A DNA stretch of 64,000 bases from NCBI GenBank assembly GCA_023101885.1, contig JALPQD010000835.1, forward strand, positions 1-64,000. The letters are read 5' to 3'. This DNA is from Typhlomys cinereus (taxonomy: Eukaryota > Chordata > Mammalia > Rodentia > Platacanthomyidae). Made by a program: the position numbers and the translations under genes. Of this stretch, positions 35,506 to 48,500 are shown one piece after another (the first letter of the stretch is position 1; each line of letters starts with the position of its first letter). Under the pieces are notes generated by a model, which did no database searches, had not been told where the DNA came from, and saw only the letters and a list, made by a program, of their open reading frames with translations.

Positions 35506-36240
35506 GATAGTATGGTTTCCTACTTTTATTACATCTACCTTTGAATGTGCTTTTATCACAAGACTCTAACAGCTTTTTGTCTCTGGCCAGGGGGTAACAT
35601 ACAATGCCCACCAGGATATAGTGAAGGGCATTGCAGGAGCAGCAAGACTGCAAAAGAAAATCAGCAAACCACAATCCAGAACTTCAGAGACTCTATATCA
35701 ACCACCTAGAACTAGGCCAGCTTAGTCTCTCCCCATCTTGAAGCTCAGGGAAATTTGCGGAAGAGGGGACGGTAAGAGTGTAAGAGGAAAAGGATGGGAA
35801 GAGCAATGATATATAAGAACTCTATACTAGTTAGGGCTGAAGTAATCATAATTGGACTTTGCATGCCCTGCGCATTGTCCAACACACTGTTGACCTCACA
35901 AAGTCTAGCATCTGCTAAAGGCACCAAGATCCTTGGAGGCAAAGGATTGGCAGCCACAGCAGTGTTCCTACACCTAAGGGGAACGCGGAAAAGGGTTCAG
36001 GGAAAGGCCACTGGGTCCTTGTACGTCATCGTAGAGGAGGGCCCAGAGGAAAATCAGACATGCACAAGAAAGGACTGTCTGGGAATTGGGGCCGGAGGCT
36101 CTGGGGGATGGGGAGGGAGCGGGGTGGGGAGATGTAACAGGGGGTACAGGGGGAGGAGGAGGGAGGGACGGAACTGGTGTACCTAATAAGTTTGTATGAG
36201 CTGAAATAATAATAAAAATGTATTAATAAAAAATAAATAA
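35506..36240 (+). mobile_element. LINE-1 fragment A: 3' UTR with tail
   Basis: This is collinear with L1 number 2 from about 21265 to its end. It starts inside the 3' UTR (TTTCCTACTTTTATTACATC), passes the G-rich tract (about 36080-36175) and ends in GTACCTAATAAGTTTGTATG and an A/T-rich tail with AATAAAA signals. It belongs to the L1 number 2 lineage by its 3' end. It replaces the last part of a type-2 satellite monomer. No clear target duplication was found on its right side because fragment B follows directly. Confidence 0.9.
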
Positions 36241-37562
36241 AAAACATTCCCATAAAAAATTTTACCAGAGATGAAATTAAAATGTCCAACAAATATCTTA
36301 AAATATGCTCCACTTCTTTAGCCATCAGGGAAATGCAAATCTAAACTTCCCTGAGATATCATCTCACCCCGGTCAGGATGGCAAAAATGCACAATATACA
36401 CAACAACAAGTGCTGGAGAGGATGTGGAGAGAGGGGAACTCTCCTACATGGCTGGTGGGAATGCAGGCTCATACAGCCATTCTGGCGAGCCATCTGGAGA
36501 TTCTTAAAGAAATTAAAAATCGAAATGCCATATGACCCTGCTATTCCGCTTTTGGGAATAACCCCCCATGCAGCAGAGGTTTGCCTCGATAGCACCAGCA
36601 CGACTATGTTCATAGCAGCACTGTTTACAATAGCAAAGTCATGGAATCAACGTAAATGTCCAACAGTTGACGAGTGGATAAGGAAACTGTGGTACATCTA
36701 TACAATGGAGTACTACTCAGCCATCAAAAATGATGAATTACTGGAATTTGCTGGGAAATGGATGTCATTAGAAACATTATATAAAGTGAAGTATCCCAAC
36801 CCCAGAAAGTTAAGCGCCATATGTACTCCCTAATAGGTGGCTCCTAGTACCAAACTCACACAGTCCACATTGAGACACTCAAGGGTAAATCTATGTAATA
36901 CGGTAATTGCAAGGATTGTGAACAGGAGGAATGGGGTTGGAGGGCCACACCAGACACAAGGAGAGAGGGGGCCATGTTACAGCAGAGAAAATCGTCCTCC
37001 TAGGAATGCAAGTAAGTAATGTGACATCTGGTTAAGTTCACAGACGTTCGTTCCTGATCATGTACAACTGAGGGGGTATGATCTCACCAGAAGGGGAGGG
37101 CATATAGTCTGGCAGATGAAAAGGGATCATTTTGCATATGGGTGACTGATCCCTCCCTCACCGAGGTTTCCTACTTTTATTACATCTACCCTTGAATGTG
37201 CTTTTATCACAAGACTCCAGTTTAACAGTTTTTTGTCTCTGACCAGGGGGTGACATACAGTGCCCATCAGGATGGAGTGAAGGGCATTGCAGGAGCAGCA
37301 AAACTGCAAAAGAAAATCAACAAACCACAATCCAGAACTTCAGGGACTCTATATCATCCACATAGAACTAAACCAGCCTAATCTCCCCCCATCCTTAAAC
37401 TCAGGGACATCTGTGCAAGAGGGGGCAGTAAGATTGTAAGAGCAAAAGGGTGGGGGGAGCAATGATTTGAAGAGTCTCCACACTAGATAGGGCTGAAGCA
37501 ACCATAATAGGACTTTGCATGCCCTGTGCCATGTCCATCACACTATTGACCTCACAAAGTCT
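36241..37562 (+). mobile_element. LINE-1 fragment B: ORF2 3' end plus part of 3' UTR
   Basis: It starts at the equivalent of L1 number 2 position about 20365 (TTTTACCAGAGATGAAATTA). It includes the cysteine-rich C-terminal region of ORF2p (open frames 36378-36833, with [18 protein letters not shown], one H-C to H-G change), the ORF2 end near 36847, and 3' UTR up to the equivalent of about 21655. There it stops at ACCTCACAAAGTCTAAC and satellite resumes mid-monomer. It has no poly(A) end, so its 3' part was lost by rearrangement and not by truncated reverse transcription. Confidence 0.9.
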
Positions 37563-40500
37563 AACAGTATAGAAACGTTGGTGGGATACTTACCACTAAT
37601 AAGAAGAGGACTTGCAACATTTGACTCTGAGTCCTTCTCTCTTGGTTCACTATTTTAGAATATCATGACCTGCGTGTAAATGTTCCATTGACTGTCACAC
37701 AACAAATGTGACTTTCTCCTGATCACAAAGAGTTACAGTATAGAAACTTCTGTAGGATACGTATCCCAACGAAGTACACTTTCAACATTTGACTCTGAGT
37801 CATCCTCACTTGGTTAATTATTTTGGAAAAATCATGGCATGCTTCAACATGTTCCATGGAAGTGTGGCACTACAACTTTTTCTCCTGAACACAAAGAGTT
37901 ACAATATAGGAACTTCCGTGGGACACTTACCGGTGAGAAGTGCATGTGCAATATTTGACTCTGAACCCTCCTCACTTGGTTCACTATTTTGGAAAATCAT
38001 GGCCTGTGTGAATATGTTCCATGAAAATGTCACAAAACAAGGATCATTTTCGCCTGAATGCAAATGTTACAGTGTAGAACGTCTCTAGGATACTTATCAC
38101 CAAGAAGTGCACTTCCTACATTTCATTCTGAATCCTCCGCACTAGGTTCACTATTTTGTAAATCATCTCCTGCATGAATAGGTTCCATGGAAACTTCGCA
38201 AAACAAGCGTGATTTTCTGCAGAACACAAAGACTTACAGTATCGAAATTGTGTACGATGCCTACCACTAAGAATTGCACTTCCAATATTTGACTCTGAGT
38301 CCTCCACACTTGGTTCACTATTTTGGAAAATCATAGCCTGCGTCAACATGTTCCAGGGAAACATTGCTAAACAAGTGTGATACTCTCCTGAACACAAAGA
38401 ATGACAGTATAGGACCTTTGGTGGGATACTTACCGCTAAGAAGAAGAGCACTTGCAAATTTGACTCTGAGTCCTTCTCTCTTGGTTCACTATTTTGGAAT
38501 ATCATGGCTTGCGTGTAAATATTACATTGACTTTCGCACAACAAGTGTGACTTCCTCTTGATCACAAAGAGTTACAGTATAGAATCTTCTGTAGGATACG
38601 TATCCCAACGAAGTGCACTTGCAACATTTGACTCTGAGTCATTCTCACTTGGTTAACTATTTTGGAAAATCATGGCCTGCTTCAACATGTTCCATGGAAA
38701 TGTGGCACAACAACTGTTATTTTCTCCTGAACACAAAGTGTTACAGTATAGGAACTTCCGGAGGATACTTACCGGTAAGAAGAGCATGTGCAATATTTGA
38801 CTCTGAACCCTCCTCACTTGGTTCACTATTTTGGAAAATCATGGCCTGCATGAACATGTTATATGCAAGTGTCGCAAAACAAGTGTGATCTTCTCTGGAA
38901 AACAAAGTGTTACAGTATGGAATCTTCTGTAGAATACTTATCCCTAAGAAGTACACTTGCAACATTTGATCCTCTCAGTCTTCCTCACCTGGTTCACTCT
39001 TTTGGAAAATCAAGGCCTGCGTGAACATATTCCATGTAAACGTCACAAAACCAGTGTGATTTTCTCTTGATCATAAAAAGTTACAACGTATGAACATCTA
39101 GAGGATTCTTATCACTGAGAAGTGAAAGTGAAAGATGTGAATTTGACGCTTCCTCACTTGGTCACTATTTTCAAGCTCATTACAGGCCTGAGCACAGTGG
39201 GTAGAATCAGCACAAAACGAATGTTGTTTTCTCCAGAACACAAAGTTTTACAGTCTAGAAACCTGTGTAGGATACTTATCCCAAAGAAGTGCACATGCTA
39301 CATATGATTGTGAGTCGTCTTCACTTGGTTCACCATTTTGGAAGGGAATGACATGCGTGAACATGTTTCATGGAAACGTCGTTCAACAAGTGTGATTTCC
39401 TCCTGAACACAAAGAGTTACAGTATAGAAACTTCTGTACGGCATTATCCTAAAGAAGTGCACTTGCAACAATTGACTCAGAGTCCTCCTCACTTGGTTAA
39501 CTCTTTTGGAAAATCAAGGCCTGCGTGAACATATTCCATGAAAACGTCAAAAAACCAGTGTGATTTTCTCCTGAACATAAAAAGTTACAACGTATGAACA
39601 TCTACAGGATTCTTATCACTGAGAAGTGGAAGTGAAACATGTGAGTTTGACGCTTCCTCCCTATTCATTATTTTCAAGCTCATTATAGGCCTGAACATAG
39701 TTGGTAGAATCAGCACAAAACGAATGTTGTTTTCTCCAGAACACAAAGTATTACAGTCTAGAAACCTGTGTAGGAAACTTATCCCAAAGAATAGTACATG
39801 CTACATATGACTGTGAGTCGTCTTCACTTGGTTCACGATTTGGAAGGGAATGACATGCGTGAACATGTTTCATGGAAACGTCGTACAACAAGTGTGATTT
39901 CCTCCTGAACACAAAGAGTTACAGTATAGAAACTTCTGTACGACACTTATCCTAAAGAAGTGCACTTGCAACATTTGATTCCGAGTCCTCCTCACTTGGT
40001 TCACTCTTTCGGAAAATCATGGCCTGTGTGAATATGTTCCATGCAAATGTCACAAAACAAGGATCATTTTCGCCTGAATGCAAATGTTACAGTGTAGAAA
40101 CGTCTCTAGGATACTTATCCCCAAGAAGTGCACTTCCTACATTTGATTCTGAATCCTCCGCACTTGGTTCACTATTTTGGAATTCATCTCCTGCATGAAT
40201 AGGTTCCATGGAAACGTTGCAAAACTAGTGTGATTTTCTGCAGAACACAAAGAGGTACAGTATCGAAACTTCTGTAGGATACTTACCACTAAGGAGTGCA
40301 CTTCCAACATTTGACCCTGAGTCCTCCTAACTTGGTTCACTATTTTGAAAAATCATAGCCTGCGTGAACATATTCCATGGAAATATTGCAAAACAAGTGT
40401 GATACTCTCCTGAAGTCAAAGAATTACAGTATGAAAACTTTTGTGGGATACTTACCACTAAGACGAGCACTTGCAATATTTGACTCTGAGTCCTTCTCTC

Positions 40501-43500
40501 TTGGTTCACTATTTTGGAATATCCTGGCTTGCGTGTAAATATACCATTGGCTGTCTCGCAACACGTGTGACTTTCTCCTGATCACAAAGAGTTACAGTAT
40601 ATAAATTTCTGTAGGATACGTATCCCAACGAAGTGCACTTGCAACATTTGACTCAGAGTTCTACTCACTTGGTTCACTATTTTGGAAAATCATGGCCTAC
40701 GTGAATATGTGCCATGCAAATATCACATAACAAGGATGATATACTCTGAACGCAAATGTTACAGTATACAGACTTCTGTAGGATACTTATCCGTAAGAGG
40801 TGCACTTCCAGCATTTGACTCTGAATCCTCCTCACTTGGTTCACTATTTTGGAAATTCATGCCTGCGTGAACATGTTCCATACAAATGTCATAAAACAAT
40901 GATCATTTTCTCCTGAACGCAAATGTTACAGTGTAGAAACTTCTGTAGGATACTTATCCCTACGAAGTGCACTTCCTACATTTGATTCTGAATCCTGCGC
41001 ACTTGGTTCACTATTTTTGAAAATCATATCCTGCGTGAACATGTTCCATGGAAGGCTTCCAAAACAAGTGTGATACTCTCCTGAACACAAAGCATTACAG
41101 TATAGAAACTTTTGTGGAATACTTACCGCTAAGAAGAGCACTTGCAACATTTGACTATGAGTCCTTCTCTCTTGGTTCACTATTTTGGAATATCATGGCT
41201 TGCGTGTAAATGTACCATTGACTGTCGCACAACAAGTGTGACTTTCTCCTGATCACAAAGAGTTACAGAATAGAAACTTCTGTAGGATACATATCCCAAC
41301 GAAGTGCACTTACAAAATTTGTCTCTGAGTCATCCTCACTTGGTTAAGTATTTTGGAAAAATCATGGCCTGATTCAACATGTTCCATGGAAATGTGGCAC
41401 AACAACTGTTATTTTCTCCTGAACACAAAGAGTTACAGTACAGGAACTTCCGTAGGATACTTACCGGTAAGAAGTGCACGTGCAATATTTGACTCTGAAC
41501 CTTCCTCACTTGGTTCACTATTTTGGAAAATCATGGCCTGCTTGAACATGTTATATGCAAATGTCGCCAAACAAGTATGATCTTCTCCTGAAAACATAGT
41601 GTTACATTATAGAATCTTCTGTAGGATACTTATTCCTAAGAAGTGCACTTCCAACATTTGACTCTCAGTCTTCCTCACTTGGTTCACTCTTTTGGAAAAT
41701 CAAGGCCTGCGTGAACATATTCCATGAAAACGTCACAGATCCAGTGTGATTTTCTCCTGAACATAAAAAGTTACAACTTATGAACATCTACAGGATTCTT
41801 ATCAATGAGAACTGAAAGTGAAACATGTGAATTTGACGCTTCCTCACTAGGTCACTCTTTTCAATCTCATTACAGGCCTGAACATAGTGGGTAGAATCAG
41901 CACAAAGCGAATGTTGTTTTCTCCAGAACACAAAGTTTTACAGTCTAGAAACCTGTGTAGGATACTTATCCCAAAGAAGTGCACATGCTACATATGACCG
42001 TGAGTCCTCTTCACTTGGTTAACGGTTTTGGAAGAGAATGACATGCATGAACATGTTTCATGGAAACGTCGTACAACAAGTGTGATTTCCTCCTGAACAC
42101 AAAGAGTTAGAGTATAGAAACTTCTGTACAACACTTATCCTAAAGACGTGCACTTGCAACATTTGACTCAGAGTCCTCCTCACTTGGTTCACTATTTTGG
42201 AAAATCATGGCCTGTGTGAACATGTGCCATGCAAATGTCACAAAACAAGTATGATTTTCTCCTGAACGCAAGTGTTACGGTATACAGACTTCTGTAGGAT
42301 ACTTATCCTCAAGAAGTGCACTTCCTATATTTGATTCTGAATCCTCCGCACTTGGTTCACTATTTTGGAAATCATCTCCTGCATGAATAGGTTCCATGGA
42401 AACGTCGCAAAACAAGTGTGATTTTCTGCAGAACACAAAGAGTTACAGTATCGAAACTCAGTAGGATACTTACCACTAAGAAGTGCACTTCCAACATTTG
42501 CCTCTGAGTCCTCCTCACTTGGTTCTCTATTTTGGAAAATCATAGCCTTCGTGAACATGTTCCATGGAAACTTTGCAAAACAAGTGTGATACTCTCCTGA
42601 ACACAAAGAGTTACAGTATAGAAGTTTTGTGGGATACTGACCCCTAAGAAAAGCACTTGCAACAATTGACTCTGAGACCTTTTCTCTTGGTTCAGTATTT
42701 TGGAATATCATGGCTTGCGTGTAAATGTACCATTGACTGTCGCACAACAAGTGTGACTTTCTCCTGATCACAAAGAGTTACAGGATAGAAACTTCTGTAG
42801 GATACATATCCCAACGAAGTGCACTTGCAACATTTGTCTCTGAGTCATCCTCACTTGGTTAACGATTTTGGAAAAATCATGGCTTGCTTCAACATGTTTC
42901 ATGGAAATGTGGCACAACAACTGTTATTTTCTCCTGAACACAAAGAGTTACAGTATAGGAACCTCCATAGAATACTTACCGGTAAGAAGTGCACGTGCAA
43001 TATTTGACTCTGAATCCTCCTCACTTGGTTCACTGTTTTGGAAAATCATGGCCTGCGTGAACATGTTATATGCAAATGTCGCAAAACAAGTTTGATTTTA
43101 TCCTGAACACAAAGTGTTACAGTATAGAATCTTCTGTAGGATACTTATCCCTAAGAAGTGCACTTCCAACATTTGACTCTCAGGCTTCCTCACTTGTTTC
43201 ACTCTTTTGGAAAATCAAGGCCTGCGTGAACATATTCCATGAAAAAGTCACAAAACCAGTGTGATTTTTTCCTGAACATAAAAATTTACAATGTATTAAC
43301 ATCTACAGGATTCTTATCACTGAAAAGTCAAAGTGAAACGTGTGAATTTGATGCTTCCTCACTTGGTCACTATTTTCAAGCTCATTACAGGCCTGAACAT
43401 TTTGGGTAGAATCAGCACAAAATGAGTGTTGTTTTCTCCAGAACACAAAGTTTTACAATCTAGAAACTTGTGTAGGATACTTATCCCAAAGAAGTACACA

Positions 43501-43545
43501 TGCTACATATGACTGTGAGTCCTCTCCACTTCTTTCACGATTTTT
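37563..43545 (+). repeat. Satellite block 4a: mixed organisation
   Basis: The block resumes inside a type-10 monomer (GAAACGTTGGTGGGATACTTACC). The type-1 palindrome GGATACGTATCC is at 37755-37766 and similar sites recur near 38597 and 40616, with a one-base variant near 41287 and 42807. Steps are about 840, 2019, 671 and 1520 bp (5, 12, 4 and 9 monomers). The direct orientation ends at about 43545. Confidence 0.92.
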
Positions 43546-43775
43546 CAAGGTCTTCAACTCTATCCGTTCAGGAGAAAATCACATTTCTTTCTACACTGTA
43601 ACATTTGTGTTCAGGAGAAAATCATCCATGAATTTTCAAATAGTGAACCAAGGGAGGAGGATTCAGAGTCAAATGCTGGAAGTGCACATCTTAGGGATAA
43701 GTATATTACAAAAGTTTGTATACTGTAACATTTGCGTTCAGGAGAAAATCATACTTGTTTTGTGACATGTGATTT
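43546..43775 (-). repeat. Inverted satellite segment
   Basis: The usual strings appear here as reverse complements: GTTCAGGAGAAAATCA (twice), ATAGTGAACCAAG, GAGGATTCAGAGTCAAATGC, TTAGGGATAAGTAT and GTATACTGTAACATTTG. It covers about 1.3 monomers (type 7-like on the minus strand). It is the only inverted satellite piece I see in the window and it abuts the diverged island. Confidence 0.88.
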
Positions 43776-45505
43776 TGGATCAGTACTATTGAAGATATGG
43801 CGTGCCTGAACATAGTGGATAGAAACGTCAGAAAACAAATGTGATTTTCTCCTGAATGGATAGAGTAGAAAACCTCAAAACCTCTGCATGGTACTGACCG
43901 CAAAGAAGTGCACCTGCATCGTGTGAATGTGACTCCTCCTCACATGGTTCACTATTTTTGAAGATCATAGTGTAATCCTACGGGATTGAAACATCACAAC
44001 ATAAGTGTGATTTTCTCCTAAACAGGAAGAGTTACAATCTCCAAACGTGTGCAACATTTGAATTTGCCTCTTCCTCACTTGAATCCCTCTTTTTGAAAAT
44101 CATGGCATGCTTGAACGTCATCAATGGAAACCTTAACAAATAGGTATGATTTTCTTCTGAACAGAGAGAGAGTTACACATCGAAACAACTGTAGGATGCA
44201 TAATGAAAATAAGTGCCCCTGCAGCATATGAATGTGACTCTTCCTCACGTGGTTTACTCTTCTTGAGTCCATGGCATGCGTCAACATACTGGATGGAAAA
44301 GTCACAAAACATATGTGACTTCCTCCTGAACAGATGGAGTTACAACCTATAAAATACTGCAGGATTCTTTCCGCCAAGTAGTTCCCCTGCAATATTTGAA
44401 TGTGATTCTTCCTCACTTGGAAAACTACTATTGAAGATATGGCATGTCTGAACATAGTGGATAGAAACTTCACAAAACATTTGAAAGTGACGTTTGCTCA
44501 CTTGGTTCACTATTTTTGACGGTCATGGCATGCCTGAACATTCTGGATAGAAACGTCAGAAAACAAATGCGATTTTCTCCTGAACGGATAGAGTTGAAAA
44601 CCTCGAAACCTCTGCAGGGTACTTACTGGAAAGAAGTGCACCTGCATCTTGTGAATGTGGCTCTTCCTTACTTGGTTCACTATGTTTGAAGATCATAGCG
44701 TGCCTTAACCTATGGGATTGAAACATGAGAACATAAGTGTGATTTTCTCCTGAACAGAAAGAGTTACAAGCTCCAAACGTGTGCAACATTTGAATTTGCC
44801 TCTTCCTCACTTGAATCACTCTTTTTGGAAATCATGGCATGCTTGAACGTCATCAATGGAAACCTTAACAAGTAGATATGATTTTCTCCTGAACAGAGAG
44901 AGTTACACCTCGAAACAACTGCAGGATGCATAACGAAATAAGTGCCCCTGCAAAATATGAACGTGACTCTTCCTCACGTGTTTCACTGTTCTTGAAGTCC
45001 ATGGTATGCGTCAACACACTGGACAGAAAAGTCACAAAACATGTGTGACTTTCTCCTGAACAGATAGAGTTACAACCTATAAAAATCTGCAGGATATTTC
45101 TCGCCAAGAAGTTCCCCTGCAACATTCGATTGTGATTCTACCTCACTTGGATCACTACTATTGAAGATATGGCATGTCTGAACATAGTGGATAGAAACGT
45201 CACAAAACATTTGAAAGTGACACTTGCTCACTTGTTTCACTATTTTTGACGGTCATGGCATGCCTGAACATTCTGGATAGAAACGTCAGGAAACAAATGG
45301 GATTTTCTCCTGAACGGACAGAGTTGAAAACCTCGAAACCTCTGCAGGGTACATACCAGAAAGAAGTGTACATGCATCGTGTGAATGTGACTCTTCCTTA
45401 CTTGGTTCACTATGTTTGAAGATCATAGTGTGCTTTAACCTATGGGATTGAAACATCAGAACCTAAGTGTGATTTTCTCCTGAACAGGAAGAGTTACAAC
45501 CTCCA
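43776..45505 (+). repeat. Diverged satellite island, about 729-bp HOR
   Basis: These monomers keep the family frame (TTTTCTCCTGAACAG, GAGTTACAACCT, TTCCTCACTTG, ATGGCATGC) but differ strongly from all others. Examples are CCTCGAAACCTCTGCAGG, AAGTGCCCCTGCA, GTGAATGTGACTC and TTTGAAGATCATAG. The marker CCTC(G/A)AAACCTCTGCA recurs at 43873, 44601 and 45331, steps of 728 and 730 bp, so about 2.4 copies of a unit of roughly four and a third monomers are present. The normal type resumes at about 45505 with CTGGGATACTAATCCCCAAG. Confidence 0.88.
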
Positions 45506-48500
45506 AATATCTCTGGGATACTAATCCCCAAGAAGTGCACTTCCTACATTTGATTCTTAATCCTCCACAACTGGTTCACTATTTTGCGACATTTGACTCT
45601 GAGTCATCCTCACTTGGTTAACTATTTTGGAAAAATCATGGCCTGCTTCAACATGTTCCATGGAAATGTGGCACAACAACTGTTATTTTCTCCTGAACAC
45701 AAAGAGTTACATTATAGGAACTTCCGTAGCATATTTACCGGTAAGAAGTCCACGTTCAATATTTGACTCTGAAACCTCCTCACTTGGTTCACTATTTTGG
45801 AAAATCATGGCCTGCTTGAACATGTTATATGCAAATGTCGTAAAACAAGTGTGATCTTCTCATGAACACAAAGTGTTACAGTATAGAATCTTCTGTAGGA
45901 TACTTATCCCTAAGAAGTGCACTTCCAACATTTGACTCTCAGTCTTCCTCACTTGGATCACTCTTTGGGAAAATTAAGGCCTTTGTGAACATATTCCATG
46001 AAAACGTCACAAAACCAGTGTGATTTTCTCCTGAACATAAAAACTTACAACGTATGAACATCTATAGGAATCTTATCACTGAGAACTGAAAGTGAAACAT
46101 GTGAATTTGACGCTTCCTCACTAGGTCATTATTTTCAAGCTCATTACAGGCCTGAACATAGTTGGTAGAATCAGCACAAAACAAATGTGGTTTTCTCCAG
46201 AACACAAAGTTTTACAGTCTGGAAACCTGTGTAGGACACTTATCCCAAAGAAGTGCACATGCTACATATGACTGTGAGTCCTCTTCACTTGGTTCACGAT
46301 TTTGGAAGGGAATGACATGCATGAACATGTTTCATGGAAACGTCGTACAACAAGTGTGATTTCCTCCTGACACAAAGAGTTACAGTATAGAAACTCTGTA
46401 CAACACTTATCCTAAAGAAGTGCACTTGCAACACTTGACTCAGAGTCCTCCTCACTTGGCACACTATTTTGGAAAATCATGGTCTGTGTGAACATGTGCA
46501 ATGAAAATGTCACAAAACAAGTATGATTTTCTCCTGAACGCAAATGTTACAGTGTAGAAACGCCTCGAGGATACTTATCCCCAAGAAATGCACTTCCTAC
46601 ATTTGATTCTGAATCCTCCGCAACTGGTTCACTATTTGGAAATCATCTCCGGCATGAATAGGTTCCATAGAAACATCGCAAAACAAGTGTCATTTCCAGG
46701 AGAACTGAAAGAGGTACAGTATCGAAACTTCTGTAGGATACTTACCACTAAGAAGTGCACTTCCAACATTTGACTCTGAACCTCCTCACTTGGTTCACTA
46801 TTTTGGAAATCATCTCTTGCATGAATAGGTTCCATGGAAACGTCGCAAAACAAGTGTGATACTCTCCTGAACACAAAGAATTACAGTATAGAAACTTTTG
46901 TGGGATACTTACCGCTAAGAAGAGCACTTGCAACATTTGACTCTGAGTCCTTCTCTCTTGGTTCACTATTTTGGAATATCATGGCTTGCGTGTAAATGTA
47001 CCATTGACTTTCGGACAACAAGTTTGACTTTCTCCTGATCACAAAGAGTTACAGTACAGAAACTTCTATAGGATATGTATCCCAACAAAGTGCACTTGCA
47101 ACATTTGACTCTGAGACATCCTCACTTGGATAACTATTTTGGAAAAATCGTGGCCTGCTTCAACATGTTCCATGGAAATGTGGCACAACTGTTATTTTCT
47201 CCTGAACACAAAGAGTTACAGTATAGGAACTTCCATAGGATACTTACCGGTAAGAAGTGCACGTGCAATATTTGACTCTGAACCCTCCTCACTTGGTTCA
47301 CTATTTTGTAAAATCATGGCCTGCGTGAACATGTTATATGCAAATGTCGCAAAACAGTGTGATCTTCTGAACACAAAGTGTTACAGTATAGAATCTTCTG
47401 TAGGATACTTATCCTTAAGAAGTACACTTGCAACATTTGACTCTCAGTCTTCCTCACTTGGTTCACTCTTGTGGAAAATCAAGGCCTGTGTGAACATATT
47501 CCATGAAAACGTCACAAAACGAGTGTAAATTTTTCCTGAACATAAAAACTTACAACGTATGATCATCTATAGGATTCTTATCACTGAGAAGTGAAAGTGA
47601 AACATGTGAATTTGACGCTTCCTCACTAGGTCACTGTTTTCAAGCTCATTACAGTCCTGAACATAGTGGGTAGAATCAGCACAAAATGAATGTTTTTCTC
47701 CAGAACACATAGTTTTAGTCTAGAAACCTGGGTAGGATACTTATCCGAAAGAAGTGCACATGCAAATATGACTGTGAGTCCTCTTCACTTGGTTCACGAT
47801 TTTGGAAGGGAATGGCATGCATGAACATGTTTCATGGAAACGTCGTACAACAAGTGTGATTTCCTCCTCAACACAAAGAGTTACAGTATAGAAACTTCTG
47901 TACAACACTTATCCTAAAGAAGTGCACTAGCAACATTTGACTCAGAGTCCTCCTCACTTGGTTCACTATTTTGGAAAATCATGGCCTGCATGAACATGTT
48001 CCAATCAAATGGCACAAAACAAGTATGATTTCTCCTGAATGCAAATAGTACAGTACACGAACTTCTGTAGGATACTTATCCCTAAGAGGTGCACTTCCAG
48101 CATATGACTCTGAATCCTCCTCACTTCTACACTATTTTGGAAATTCATGGCCTGCGTGAACATGTTCCATGCAAATGTCACAAAACAAGGATGATTTCCT
48201 CCTCAACGCAAATGTTACAGTGTAGAAACTTCTGTAGGATACTTATCCCTACGAAGTGCACTTCCTACATTTGATTATGAATCCTCTGTACTTGGTTCAC
48301 TATTTTGGAAATGATCTCCTGCATGAATAGGTTCCATGGAAACATCGCAAAACTAGTGTGATACTCTCCTGAACACAAAGAATTACAGTATAGAAGCTTT
48401 TGTGGGAACTTACTGCTAAGAAGAGCACTTGTAACATTTGATTCTTAGTCCTTCTCTCGTGGTTCACTATTTTGTAATACATTGGCTTGCATGTAAATGG

